The notes below the pieces were generated by a model, which was not told the DNA's origin, did not search any database, and saw only the letters and a program-made list of their open reading frames with translations. A DNA stretch of 64,000 bases from an uncultured Lachnospiraceae bacterium (GTDB lineage Bacteria > Bacillota > Clostridia > Lachnospirales > Lachnospiraceae), in assembly GCA_910579085.1 (NCBI GenBank), contig CAJTRU010000005.1, positions 1 through 64,000 of the forward strand, given 5' to 3'. Shown piece by piece: positions 17,851 through 26,538 of this stretch. The translations under genes were made by a program, and so were the position numbers. Positions within the stretch are counted from its first letter, which is position 1. Every line of letters starts with the position of its first letter.

Positions 17851-18148
17851 TTTGATCTATACTAAATGTATTTTGGTATGGATAGTTTTTAAAAATATTA
17901 ATTATCATATTGAAATTTGAGAAAATAATAGAATAGATATGAGATATGTAGGTTAATGGTAATATTTTTAGACGAATTTTGTTGTAATAAGTGGAAACTT
18001 TGAAAAAGGAATATAGTGTTTGGAATTTATAACTATCTTTTAAGTTTGGATTATGTCGAAAAAGTGAATAAAAATGCACATTATGATGAATTATAGCTAA
18101 TTGTTTGAAGCGTAAGTGTATTATATAATGTTTTCGAGGTGAGTTGTA
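17851..18148. other. Very AT-rich junction region, no gene seen
   Basis: This is where similarity to the 26.2-27.1 kb copy ends and the AT-rich island begins. Minus-strand ORFs here lack ribosome sites and family features. Confidence 0.35.
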
Positions 18149-18490
18149 ATGAACCAAAATGGTGAAGTGTTGGGAGATGTTGTTAAGGCAATAAGAAAAA
18201 GTAAGCATTTATCACAGGAGGCATTAGCAGAACGGATTGGTGTATGTAAAAGAACGATAATAGATATAGAAAGTAATACAGGAAATCCTAAGTTTGAAGT
18301 TTTGTATCATTTAGTTCGAGAATTGAATTTGCCACTTTATCAGGTTTTTTATCCAGAGAAGGAAGAAAATTTGGAATTAAAGAATGTATTGCTACAGGAA
18401 GTGAGTAGTTGCTCAGAGTATGAGATGAGAGTTATATTGTCAGTAGTAAAGAGTTTAAGAAACACTTTAAGAAGTAATGAAATTAAATAA
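18149..18490 (+). CDS. XRE-family transcriptional regulator (113 aa)
   Basis: An N-terminal helix-turn-helix is clear (AIRKSKHLSQEALAERIGVC, then KRTIIDIESNTGNPKFEVLYHLV, residues 12-60). The C-terminal part is a short helical domain. It starts after GAGGTGAG. It is the first gene of the AT-rich histidine island and the only recognisable regulator in it, so it may control the TIR gene or the operon. No operator could be identified. Confidence 0.85.
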   Translation: MNQNGEVLGDVVKAIRKSKHLSQEALAERIGVCKRTIIDIESNTGNPKFEVLYHLVRELNLPLYQVFYPEKEENLELKNVLLQEVSSCSEYEMRVILSVVKSLRNTLRSNEIK

Positions 18491-19103
18491 AGATTTTACT
18501 TAATAAATGAAAGGATTAAAGCCTTAAGTATTATTTATTTTACATGAATTTTTAATATAAAAAAAATAATTTTGTAAGGGCAGAATAATAAATGGATTTT
18601 GATAATTAAAAGAATATTTTAGCAATAAAATATAGATGTTATGTGTCCAAAAAGCAAATATTAAAAAGAACAACTGGTAGATTAAAAATACTGTAACATA
18701 ATTTGGATATTTTTGCTTTCGAACATTATAATAAGCAAGGAAAAGTATACATGAAAATTCTGAAGTTATGCAAAACGAATTTCAATGGAATCAAAAAAAT
18801 GGTATTAACAATATTCAGTTTGGTTTTTACTTTATGGTAATTTGACGAAAATTGTATTCCCAAAAGAAATAAGATGATGAAGATTATTATTATTCCTACG
18901 AATACAAGTTTTGACACAATAATAGGTATGGATATAATAGAATATAAAAATGCTTTGATTTTGCCCATAACTATACATAGAATTATATAGATTATATCTA
19001 CCTTTAATGGGTACAAGATTGTCAAGAATGAGATTTACATGATGAGGATTTTCAAGTAATAGATGTAATTTTACAATTGTTTAATGAAAAAATATATAGG
19101 AAA
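18491..19103. other. AT-rich stretch upstream of the TIR genes
   Basis: No supported gene. A coding-like run (HDEDFQVIDVILQLFNEK) in the frame of the TIR remnant begins near 19038, so the decayed gene may extend into this region. Confidence 0.35.
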
Positions 19104-19218
19104 ATGGATATTGTGATTAGTTATAATAGCAAATAAAAGTTTTCAATTTTTAGCTAATACTGTTACTTGGCTTATAATGCATAAATTAGAGAAATATGGG
19201 ATTTTTAATAATTTATAA
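19104..19218 (+). pseudogene. Decayed N-terminal TIR-domain fragment
   Basis: MDIVISYNSK reads like the first strand of a TIR domain (compare YDVFICYRGEG of the next gene). It hits a stop, and a one-base shift continues with SFQFLANTVTWLIMHKLEKY then GIF, which fits the first TIR helix and second strand. It ends at a TAA 38 bases before the start of the intact TIR-methyltransferase gene. Confidence 0.55.
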
Positions 19219-19256
19219 TATGAAATATGCAGTTTTCAGTAAAGGAGGCGTTGTTT

Positions 19257-20588
19257 TTGATTTATGATGTTTTTATTTGTTATCGTGGTGAAGGTAAAAG
19301 TGGGGAATTTGCTAATTGGTTATATAATGAATTAGATAAATTAGAATATCTAGAAGTTTTTTTTGCACCTCGGACTATATGTCATGGACAAGATTTTTTG
19401 AAATCTATTAATGCTGCACTAAAAACTGTTCATGTGGTTATACTAATACTTAGTAAAAATTTTTTTGAGAAGTGCCATTTAGAAGATGATATTGTTAAAT
19501 ATGAGATTAAAACTGCTGCTTTAAATCCATACACAGTGTTTTTGCCAATTATGTTTAAGGATTTTAATTATTGTGAAGAAAATTTAACATGTTTTACTAT
19601 TGAAGAAATTAATCGTTTTAAATATCAGAGTGCAATTCAATACAATGGTGTTTATGATTTGCTATTTGAAATGGAGATAAAGAATGAATTATTAATGTTG
19701 TTTGAGAATGGACAATCTATTGAAGATATAAAAACACGTAACAAGAAACTATATATAGGTGCAAATAAGGAAGAGGAAAAGAAATTTCTCAGAAAGCAAA
19801 CAGAAATGTTGTTTGAATATGATAATGTAATTTATAAAGAAATAAAACATTCCAAACAGGTTATTCTTGATCTTGGGTGTAACGACGGTTCTAATATAAT
19901 GGCGCATTTTGGTAATGTAAAAGAAGTTAGAATTGTTGGGATTGATCAAGATCCTGATTGTATTCAATATGCAAATAATTATTTTGGTAATGATAATATG
20001 AAGTTTTATTGTTATGATTGTGAGGATAATAAATTTAATTCTTATTTAGGTAGTATAGAAAAAGAATTGCATATAGACAAATTTGATTTAGTAAATTTGT
20101 CTATGTTTCTTTTACATATTGAAGATCCATATCGTTTATTAAAAATTCTTCGTTCCCATTTAAGTAAGAATGGAGTGCTATTTATACGAGATATTGATGA
20201 TGATTTTAATATAATTTATCCTGATTCTGATAAAATGTTTCGCAAAATGGTAGAAATAAGTAGTTATTGTGATATTCTTGGTTATCGTCAGAGGGGTAAA
20301 GAAATTTACACATATTTAAAACGTTGCGGATATTCACAAGTTAAAATAGAAAAAATTGGCTATGATACATCTGAAATGGATTATTTTGCACGAGAAGCTT
20401 TGTTTAATACATATTTTGGATATATTCCAGTAGCACTTGAAAAAACAATAGAAAGATATAGCAATAATTTAAGAATTCAAAAAGATTACAAGTGGGTTTG
20501 CAAGAATATTAATGAAGCGAACCAACGTTTTCATCAAAATGACTTTCTTTTTTCAGTAGGGTATATTGTTTATACTGCAAGAATTTAA
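19257..20588 (+). CDS. TIR domain fused to a SAM-dependent methyltransferase
   Basis: Residues about 1-140 form a TIR domain: MIYDVFICYRGEG, EVFFAPRTI, DFLKSINAALKTVHVVILIL and CHLEDDIVKYEI with a Glu at the place of the catalytic Glu of NAD-cleaving TIRs. Residues about 200-330 form a class I methyltransferase: VILDLGCNDGSNI (SAM loop), VGIDQDPDCIQYA, FDLVNLSMFLLHI and NGVLFIRDID. The TTG at 19257 is chosen because AAAGGAGG is 8 bases ahead and it places the TIR domain at the N-terminus. Bacterial TIR proteins often cleave NAD or make signals in defence. Which molecule is methylated cannot be told. It lies 290 bases ahead of tRNA-His and the histidine operon. Confidence 0.85.
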   Translation: MIYDVFICYRGEGKSGEFANWLYNELDKLEYLEVFFAPRTICHGQDFLKSINAALKTVHVVILILSKNFFEKCHLEDDIVKYEIKTAALNPYTVFLPIMFKDFNYCEENLTCFTIEEINRFKYQSAIQYNGVYDLLFEMEIKNELLMLFENGQSIEDIKTRNKKLYIGANKEEEKKFLRKQTEMLFEYDNVIYKEIKHSKQVILDLGCNDGSNIMAHFGNVKEVRIVGIDQDPDCIQYANNYFGNDNMKFYCYDCEDNKFNSYLGSIEKELHIDKFDLVNLSMFLLHIEDPYRLLKILRSHLSKNGVLFIRDIDDDFNIIYPDSDKMFRKMVEISSYCDILGYRQRGKEIYTYLKRCGYSQVKIEKIGYDTSEMDYFAREALFNTYFGYIPVALEKTIERYSNNLRIQKDYKWVCKNINEANQRFHQNDFLFSVGYIVYTARI

Positions 20589-20811
20589 CTATGAAGAGTG
20601 AAAAATAGCAAATAATTATATTTCGAAATATAATATTAATAGGGTAATTCTTTGGGATAGATTTTAGTATATACACAATATGAAAGAGAATTCTTGTCTT
20701 GTATTATAAGTTATTAAAGAATATTGTCGCAAAATGAAGAATTAAAATGCACTTAAGAGTGAAATAAAACGAATTGCTGCGAATGAAAGAGTATTATATA
20801 ATTCTATTAAA

Positions 20812-20840
20812 TTGAAATGTACAGTCTGCAGGCTTATATT
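20812..20840 (+). promoter_or_regulatory. Putative sigma-A promoter of tRNA-His
   Basis: TTGAAA (20812-20817), a 17-base spacer and TATATT (20835-20840), 38 bases ahead of the tRNA. Confidence 0.5.
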
Positions 20841-20877
20841 TTTATATAGTAGAATAAGGTGGATGTATTTGATATAT

Positions 20878-20952
20878 GGTATCTGTAGTTCAGTTGGCTA
20901 GAGCGCCAGATTGTGGCTCTGGAGGTCGCGGGTTCGAGTCCCGTCAGATACC
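20878..20952 (+). tRNA. tRNA-His (GTG)
   Basis: The anticodon stem CCAGA/TCTGG holds a loop with GTG. The acceptor stem GTATCTG/CAGATAC is perfect. G20878 and C20952 supply the G-1:C73 pair that identifies histidine tRNAs. The D arm (GTTC/GAGC) and T arm (GCGGG/CCCGT around TTCGAGT) are complete; CCA is not encoded. It stands alone, directly upstream of a HisRS gene, within the AT-rich island. Confidence 0.95.
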
Positions 20953-20981
20953 TTTGATTTGTTAAGCAGTATGAAGTTTAA

Positions 20982-21056
20982 AAATAAAGAGCCAGGTGAA
21001 AATTATAGAAAGTTTTATGATATTCTTTTAATTTTCCTAGGGCTCTTTATTTATTA
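20982..21056 (+). terminator. Long hairpin between tRNA-His and hisS (terminator or attenuator)
   Basis: AAATAAAGAGCC (20982-20993) pairs with GGCTCTTTATTT (21041-21052), with further inner pairing between GAAAATTA and TAATTTTC. It can end the tRNA transcript. Because hisS starts 42 bases later it could also attenuate the operon. No T-box sequence was recognised. Confidence 0.55.
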
Positions 21057-21098
21057 ACAAATGTATATGATTAGCAAAATTATATGAGGTGATTATTT

Positions 21099-22478
21099 AT
21101 GAGTAAAATTATTACAAAAGTTCTTCCTGGATTTATGGAATTGCTTCCAGAGGAACAAATAGAATTTGATAGAATTAAAGATGTTATAACTGAAACATAT
21201 AAGCAGTTTGGTTTTACTGCTCTTGACACTCCGATTATTGAAAGAAGTGATGTTCTTTTTGCAAAGATAGGTGGAGAGACAGGAAAGCAAATCTATAGTG
21301 TTGAAAATAAACAAGGTATTAGTGTGGATGATTCAAACGGAACAGAAAAAGCAAACTTAGCTCTTCGTTTTGATTTGACAGTACCTCTTGCTCGATATGT
21401 TGCAGAACATTTTAATGAACTTTCTTTTCCATTTCGTCGTTGTCATATTTCAAAAGTATATCGTGGAGAGAGGTCACAGAAAGGGCGTTTTCGTGAATTT
21501 TATCAATGTGATATTGATGTGATTGGAAAAGATAAATTAAGCATTTATTATGACGCTGAAATTCCAAGCATTATATATCAATTATTTAGAAAATTGAATT
21601 TTGGAAAGTTTACAATTCGAATTAATAATCGCAAATTGCTTAATGGTCTTATTGATTCGTTAAATACTCGGGTTAATACAGTTGAAATATTGAGAATAAT
21701 TGACAAAACAGAGAAGATTAGCGAGAATGATTTGAGAACACAGTTAAAAGAACAAGGTTTAACAGATGATTTGGTTGAGATAGTACATAAGTTTATTAAA
21801 ATCAAGGGTTCTGTTAATGATGTATTGAGTCAAGTAAAGCAACTTGGAATAGAAAATGAACTTTTTTCAGAAGGTATTAAAGAATTACAAACAGTTACAT
21901 CGCTTATGACTAATATGGGTGTTGATTCTGATTATTTTGTTATCGACCTTTCAATTGCGAGAGGACTTGATTATTATACAGGAACGGTATATGAGACTAT
22001 ATTGGATAATTACCCTAAACTTGGTTCTGTGTGTTCAGGGGGGCGTTTCGATAATCTTGCTTCTTATTATACAAAAGAAAAGTTGCCAGGAGTTGGTATT
22101 TCTATAGGCTTAACGCGTTTATTTTATCAATTGCGGCAAATTGGTATTATTCCTTGTACCAAAAAAACTATTGCTGATGTTATTATTGTACCAATGGATA
22201 ATTCAAATATCAATGTTTCGTTGCATACAGCACAGCTTTTGAGGACTAATGGTTTCAAGGTAGATGTATTACTTGAGGAAATGTCAATAAAAAAGAAATT
22301 TCAATATGTCAATAAAAAGGATGCTGCTTTTACTATTGTTGTTGGAACAGATGAGGAATTATCAGGGAAATTAACTGTGCAATTTAAAGTTAGTAATGAA
22401 ATCAAGAAACAGCAGATATCTTTAAGCTCATTACCAGATTTTTTAAATAGTCATTTTGAAGAGAGGATAGCAAGATGA
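21099..22478 (+). CDS. hisS: Histidyl-tRNA synthetase
   Basis: This class II synthetase charges tRNA-His. The motifs are complete: LRFDLTVPLARY, motif 2 RFREFYQCDIDVIG, histidine-binding RGLDYYTGTVYE, motif 3 GGRFDNLASYY with GVGISIGLTRL, and a C-terminal anticodon-binding domain (residues about 365-455). HisZ regulators of short HisG lack that last domain, so this is a real synthetase by sequence. It starts after GAGGTGA and its stop overlaps the next gene by 4 bases. An additional HisRS beside its own tRNA-His in mobile DNA suggests a protective or biosynthetic role. Whether the host has another hisS cannot be seen. Confidence 0.93.
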   Translation: MSKIITKVLPGFMELLPEEQIEFDRIKDVITETYKQFGFTALDTPIIERSDVLFAKIGGETGKQIYSVENKQGISVDDSNGTEKANLALRFDLTVPLARYVAEHFNELSFPFRRCHISKVYRGERSQKGRFREFYQCDIDVIGKDKLSIYYDAEIPSIIYQLFRKLNFGKFTIRINNRKLLNGLIDSLNTRVNTVEILRIIDKTEKISENDLRTQLKEQGLTDDLVEIVHKFIKIKGSVNDVLSQVKQLGIENELFSEGIKELQTVTSLMTNMGVDSDYFVIDLSIARGLDYYTGTVYETILDNYPKLGSVCSGGRFDNLASYYTKEKLPGVGISIGLTRLFYQLRQIGIIPCTKKTIADVIIVPMDNSNINVSLHTAQLLRTNGFKVDVLLEEMSIKKKFQYVNKKDAAFTIVVGTDEELSGKLTVQFKVSNEIKKQQISLSSLPDFLNSHFEERIAR

Positions 22479-23272
22479 AAAAATATTGTTATCAAATATT
22501 TAGTCCAGGTGGAAATGATACAGCGCTAGTATTGGGATTGGAAAATGACATATGTGTCAGAAAATATATCAATGATGAAATTATGGAAAGGTTTCCTAAT
22601 ATCGAACAAGTTGGTTTTCTTTCTACAAATTTGTCTGAACCAACATTGTATATGGCAGGTGGGGAATTTTGTGGAAATGCTACTCGTTCTGCAGCATGGT
22701 ATTATCTTGCAGGGACACAAGGGGAACTATATTTGAAAGTTTCGGGAGTCAATAAAATGCTCAGGGCTGGTGTAAATGAAGAGCATCAGGCTTGGACGCA
22801 AATGCCGGTTTTACATGATTTACATACAATTAATGAAATAGAAAATGGATTTTTTTTAGTAAGAATGGAAGGTATTAATCATGTTGTTGTTATGCCTGAA
22901 GAATCAGAAAAATTTATAAAGATTGATTGCGATTTAAAGGAAATTGCTAAAAGGATTCTTGAAAAGTATCAGTTATCAGTAAGTCCTGCAGCAGGTGTAG
23001 TTTTTTTGGAAAATACAGACGAAGGGTTAAAAATTCACCCATGCGTATATGTTTTAGGGGTGGATACAATGTTTTACGAGACAGCATGTGGAAGTGGTTC
23101 AATTGCAGTAGGTTTAGTGATGGCATTAAAGCAACGAAAAAATATTAAGGTATCATTAATTCAACCATCACTAAAGATAATTACTGCAATTGTTGAATGT
23201 TGTGGAACAGTAGTAGAAAATGCTTTTATATTAGGAGAAATTGGGACTGATAATATTATTTATAGGGGGTAA
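22475..23272 (+). CDS. DapF-like epimerase, possibly a histidine racemase
   Basis: The fold has two pseudo-symmetric halves, each with a catalytic cysteine: GGEFCGNATRSAA (near residue 66) and ETACGSGSIAVG (near residue 211). These correspond to the two cysteines of diaminopimelate epimerase. The GNATR variant and low overall similarity to DapF point to another amino acid. CntK of staphylopine synthesis is a DapF-like histidine racemase, and every recognisable neighbour here concerns histidine, so L-/D-His is a reasonable guess. Its start overlaps the hisS stop (ATGA), which suggests coupled translation. Confidence 0.75.
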   Translation: MKKYCYQIFSPGGNDTALVLGLENDICVRKYINDEIMERFPNIEQVGFLSTNLSEPTLYMAGGEFCGNATRSAAWYYLAGTQGELYLKVSGVNKMLRAGVNEEHQAWTQMPVLHDLHTINEIENGFFLVRMEGINHVVVMPEESEKFIKIDCDLKEIAKRILEKYQLSVSPAAGVVFLENTDEGLKIHPCVYVLGVDTMFYETACGSGSIAVGLVMALKQRKNIKVSLIQPSLKIITAIVECCGTVVENAFILGEIGTDNIIYRG

Positions 23273-23279
23273 ACATTGT

Positions 23280-23858
23280 ATGTCATCTGTTCGAATTGAA
23301 AAGGTAGATACATTTGAGAGTCTTTATCACTTTTTAGATGATGGTTCGGTGGTCAGTCTCTACAAGGCCTGTTTTGGAGAACCTCCTTACGAAGAAATTT
23401 GCTGTGAGAAAGAGATTCGTTCATTGTTTTTAGAATATTTTAAGAAAGGCATTCTTATTTTTTGTTTTGAACAAGAAAATAATAAAGTAATTGGTTTTGC
23501 AGCTTCTGTACCACTTAAATATGAAATAGAAGTATCAATGCTTGCTAGAGATTATGGTTATGATTCTTTAAGAGATTGGTATCATGCTGACCTTGGTATT
23601 GCAAAAGCTTATCGAAGAAGAGGGATAGGAGCGAAATTAGTGGAGTATTTAATACATTATACTCCTTCAAATAGAATTATTATGAGAACCCAAGAAAATA
23701 ACATGGCTTCCCAAGCTTGTCATATAAAGTTAGGTTTTAAGATTATAGATGGCATGTATCAGTATATATCTAAAACGCGTACCTCTGGTGATATGAAAAC
23801 TGATAAAAGAATTTTTTTATCGTATGAAAAAAAAGAAAAGGTGGATCAATATGACTAA
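23280..23858 (+). CDS. GNAT-family acetyltransferase
   Basis: The acetyl-CoA loop is visible as KAYRRRGIGAKLVEYL (residues about 116-131), followed by IIMRTQENNMASQACHIKLGF, the typical end of a GNAT fold. The ATG at 23280 follows GGGGG; an upstream in-frame ATG at 23241 lies inside the previous gene. It sits 7 bases after the epimerase gene and overlaps the next by 8, so it belongs to the operon. The substrate is unknown; some GNAT-fold enzymes use aminoacyl-tRNA instead of acyl-CoA, which would fit the context but is speculation. Confidence 0.8.
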   Translation: MSSVRIEKVDTFESLYHFLDDGSVVSLYKACFGEPPYEEICCEKEIRSLFLEYFKKGILIFCFEQENNKVIGFAASVPLKYEIEVSMLARDYGYDSLRDWYHADLGIAKAYRRRGIGAKLVEYLIHYTPSNRIIMRTQENNMASQACHIKLGFKIIDGMYQYISKTRTSGDMKTDKRIFLSYEKKEKVDQYD

Positions 23859-24228
23859 AGTTTTAAATCATAAGATAATAGACTATCTTGATGATTTTAA
23901 TAGTAACTATTTAAAACAGCATGGATATGTATTCTGCAGATGTTACTCGTGCTTTTTGCCAATTATTTTTGAAAATTATGTATTAATGAGGCAATGTGGT
24001 TTGTTACCTAAAATATTACCAGATGTCATTCAAGCTATCAATAATGATTATTTTTATAGTGCAGACTATAAAATGGGAATTCGTACCATATCTGGTCTAA
24101 AATGTGGGAATGATTGTATTTATTATGAAGAAAAGCTAGAGGCTTGTCCTATAGCTTTTTGGGAAATTGATAAATCAAATTTACAGTTGTTTATCAAGCT
24201 ACTAGATGATTTGTATTATATAAAATAG
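23851..24228 (+). CDS. Hypothetical protein of the histidine island (125 aa)
   Basis: The start at 23851 overlaps the GNAT end and has AAGGTGG ahead of it. The protein has a Cys-rich patch (FCRCYSCFLPIIF) and later KCGNDCIYYEEKLEACPIAFW, so it could bind a metal or form disulfides. No domain was recognised. Its position in a tight operon argues that it takes part in the same process. Confidence 0.7.
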   Translation: MTKVLNHKIIDYLDDFNSNYLKQHGYVFCRCYSCFLPIIFENYVLMRQCGLLPKILPDVIQAINNDYFYSADYKMGIRTISGLKCGNDCIYYEEKLEACPIAFWEIDKSNLQLFIKLLDDLYYIK

Positions 24229-24277
24229 GTATTAAGTTATTTAGGAGAATAGGCAAAATAGAAAGAGGTGTTTATTA

Positions 24278-26065
24278 ATGAGTTCTTCTGAGAAGATTTC
24301 TGTGGAGCAATATAAAGAGACACAATTACAACGGTTAGAATCTGGATTTGTTAGTTGTGCAGATTTATTAACTGTAAATGATTATGACGATGAAACAGAT
24401 AAGGAGGGGTTTTATGTTATTCCAAGTGCAGGTGATGGCGTTATTGGACGCTATCGTTCTTTAAAGGATATGGAAAATGATACTCCAAATATTATTGTAA
24501 GAAAATCTGTGTATGACAAATTATGTAATGCAGATCGTATATTAAAACGTAAATCAGGATATAAAAATTGCCAAATTATAGTAACGTATGGCTACCGAAG
24601 TCCAGAAATTCAGGCTAAACTTTATTTTGATATATTAGCAGAAAAAAAAGAAAATTATCCTTCGCTTTCTGATGAGGAATTGCGTGAAATAGTACATCGA
24701 GAAATTGCATTTCCTGATGTAGCAGGACATCCAACAGGAGGTGCGGTGGATGTAATAATATTTGATTACAAAAAAGGTAAATTTTTAGATTTTGGAACAG
24801 AGATTTGTCAGTTTGATTCTAAAAATATTTACTATGCATCTGATGACATAACACCAGAAGCAAAAAAGAACAGAAGAATTCTCAGATCTGTAATGTGTGA
24901 GCAGGGTTTTGCACCATATGATGGTGAGTGGTGGCATTTTTGTTATGGGGATAAAGAATGGGCATTTTATAGTAATCGACGTGAATTACGAAAAAAGGGT
25001 GATAGAAAAGATATTAAAACAGAAAAAAAAGTATTATATAGACAAAAAGAATTTTCTGAAATTTCTGAAATTATTTATAATGATAAATTTAAGACACATG
25101 TAACAGATAACAGGTTACGCATTCGCCTTGCTGTTCAAAAGGATGGTCGTTTAACTGAAAAAACTTTGTCAATTCTTAAAAGATCGGGAATTGAAGTTAT
25201 GCAAGACAAACGAGGATTTCTTGCTAAAACAGACGATTTTCCTTTAGAGGTATTATTTGTGAGAGATGATGATATTTCAAAATTGGTTGATGCAGGGGTT
25301 GCAGATATTGGAATTGTTGGAGAAAATGTTTATAGAGAAAATGCTAGTAATAGTATTATAAAAAAATATTTAGGATTTGGTAAATGTTTTTTGGCTTTAG
25401 CTATACCTAATAAACCTGATTCAGATATTAAGGTTCTTCAGGATCTTAATGGAAAAAGAATAGCAACGTCATATAGAAGATTGACTGAAGAATTTCTCAA
25501 AGAGAAAGATATTAAAGATGTAACAATAATTGATATTGCTGGTTCAGTTGAAGTTGCACCTTTGATCGATTATGCTGATGCTATAGTAGATATTGTTTCA
25601 ACTGGTGGCTCTCTTCGGCAAAATAATCTTAAAGTACTTGCAAGTATTTTAAATTCACAGTCAATTTTGATAGCTAACCGTAAATCTGAAAGGGATATAG
25701 AGAAAAAGAATATTATAGATCAGTTGATTCAACGTATAAGCAGTTATTTGACAGCAAAACAGTTTAAGCGTGTAAATATGATTGTTCCAAAGGCATCTTT
25801 ATTGCAGGTTGTTGAAATAATCAATAAAAGGGAAAAAATAGAAAATATGGATGATTCAGTAGAAGATAATATAATTGATGTAGAACATAATACGATAATA
25901 GACATGAAATTACCTGTTATTACTCCTATATATGGTCATGAAGAGGAATGGTGTTCTCTTCAGACAGTTATGAAGTTATCAGAGATTTGGGAAAAAATGG
26001 AGGAATTAAAGAGGCTTAATGTTGCAAATATTTTGTTTTTTGATATTGAAGGTATTATTAATTAA
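24278..26065 (+). CDS. Fusion of an M15 D,D-dipeptidase domain with a long-form HisG
   Basis: Residues 1-235 resemble VanX/DdpX-type M15 peptidases: YGYRSPEIQ, the zinc motif HPTGGAVD and EWWHF. Residues about 275-595 are an ATP phosphoribosyltransferase: RLRIRLAVQKDGRLTEKT, AGVADIGIVGENVY, the phosphate-binding IAGSVEVAPLIDYADAIVD with STGGSLRQN, and a C-terminal ACT-like domain (RVNMIVPKASL, then LKRLNVANILFFDIEG). The C-terminal domain marks it as long-form HisG, which needs no HisZ. HisG normally starts histidine synthesis from ATP and PRPP; M15 enzymes cleave D-amino-acid peptides. I know of no pathway that joins them. It is the last gene of the operon and has a good site (GAGGTG). Confidence 0.85.
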   Translation: MSSSEKISVEQYKETQLQRLESGFVSCADLLTVNDYDDETDKEGFYVIPSAGDGVIGRYRSLKDMENDTPNIIVRKSVYDKLCNADRILKRKSGYKNCQIIVTYGYRSPEIQAKLYFDILAEKKENYPSLSDEELREIVHREIAFPDVAGHPTGGAVDVIIFDYKKGKFLDFGTEICQFDSKNIYYASDDITPEAKKNRRILRSVMCEQGFAPYDGEWWHFCYGDKEWAFYSNRRELRKKGDRKDIKTEKKVLYRQKEFSEISEIIYNDKFKTHVTDNRLRIRLAVQKDGRLTEKTLSILKRSGIEVMQDKRGFLAKTDDFPLEVLFVRDDDISKLVDAGVADIGIVGENVYRENASNSIIKKYLGFGKCFLALAIPNKPDSDIKVLQDLNGKRIATSYRRLTEEFLKEKDIKDVTIIDIAGSVEVAPLIDYADAIVDIVSTGGSLRQNNLKVLASILNSQSILIANRKSERDIEKKNIIDQLIQRISSYLTAKQFKRVNMIVPKASLLQVVEIINKREKIENMDDSVEDNIIDVEHNTIIDMKLPVITPIYGHEEEWCSLQTVMKLSEIWEKMEELKRLNVANILFFDIEGIIN

Positions 26066-26163
26066 GTGATAAATTGCGTGTGTAAAAATATTTGAATGGT
26101 TATAATTTACTGTCTGTATAATGAAGTTAAAACCCTAGCCTTAAGGCGAGACCTTAGGTTAGC

Positions 26164-26538
26164 CTAATACCATCAAGTAGTATGGAAAATATGATAATGA
26201 CAGGAGATGTTGTTTTCTTTACCACATATGATGTAAAAGAAGAAGATATTGAAAGATTTGATATATTGGTTTTTATTCCACCAGATAACCCTGATATTAC
26301 CTATATTAAAAGGGTTATCGGTCTTCTTGGTGAAACAATTGAAGTAAAAGAAGGCAAGGTTTATGCAGATGGTGTTGAGTTGGATGATTCATTTATCAAA
26401 GTTCCAATGAACCTGACTGGCGATGGTACATATGTAGTACCAGAACACTGCTATTTCTTTATTGTGGATAATAGAAATAAAGGCAGTATCCTGCTGCCTT
26501 TCCAGATTTCTTGTTACTATTCAATTAATTCTTTATAA
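26164..26538 (+). pseudogene. lepB: Signal peptidase I (lepB), copy B, lacking its N-terminus
   Basis: Homology to copy A begins abruptly at 26164 (LIPSSSMENM), so the membrane anchor is missing. The Ser box, DITYIKRVIGL, EVKEGKVYADGVELDDSF and CYFFIVDNRN follow in one frame. After NKG the frame enters a hairpin (AAAGGCAG/CTGCCTTT, near 26478-26502) and loses the C-terminal box. It is truncated at both ends. The left break coincides with the right end of the AT-rich island. Confidence 0.8.

Noticed and set aside
17783..18208. 141-aa minus-strand ORF at the left island border
   Set aside because: Composition is typical of translated AT-rich non-coding DNA (many Tyr, Ile, Asn, His) and it overlaps the XRE gene start.
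18726..19025. 99-aa hydrophobic minus-strand ORF
   Set aside because: Hydrophobicity follows from A/T-rich codons; no ribosome site and no partner gene.
21099..22478. HisZ (regulatory HisRS paralogue of short-form HisG)
   Set aside because: All catalytic motifs and the anticodon-binding domain are present, and the HisG here is the long form that needs no HisZ.
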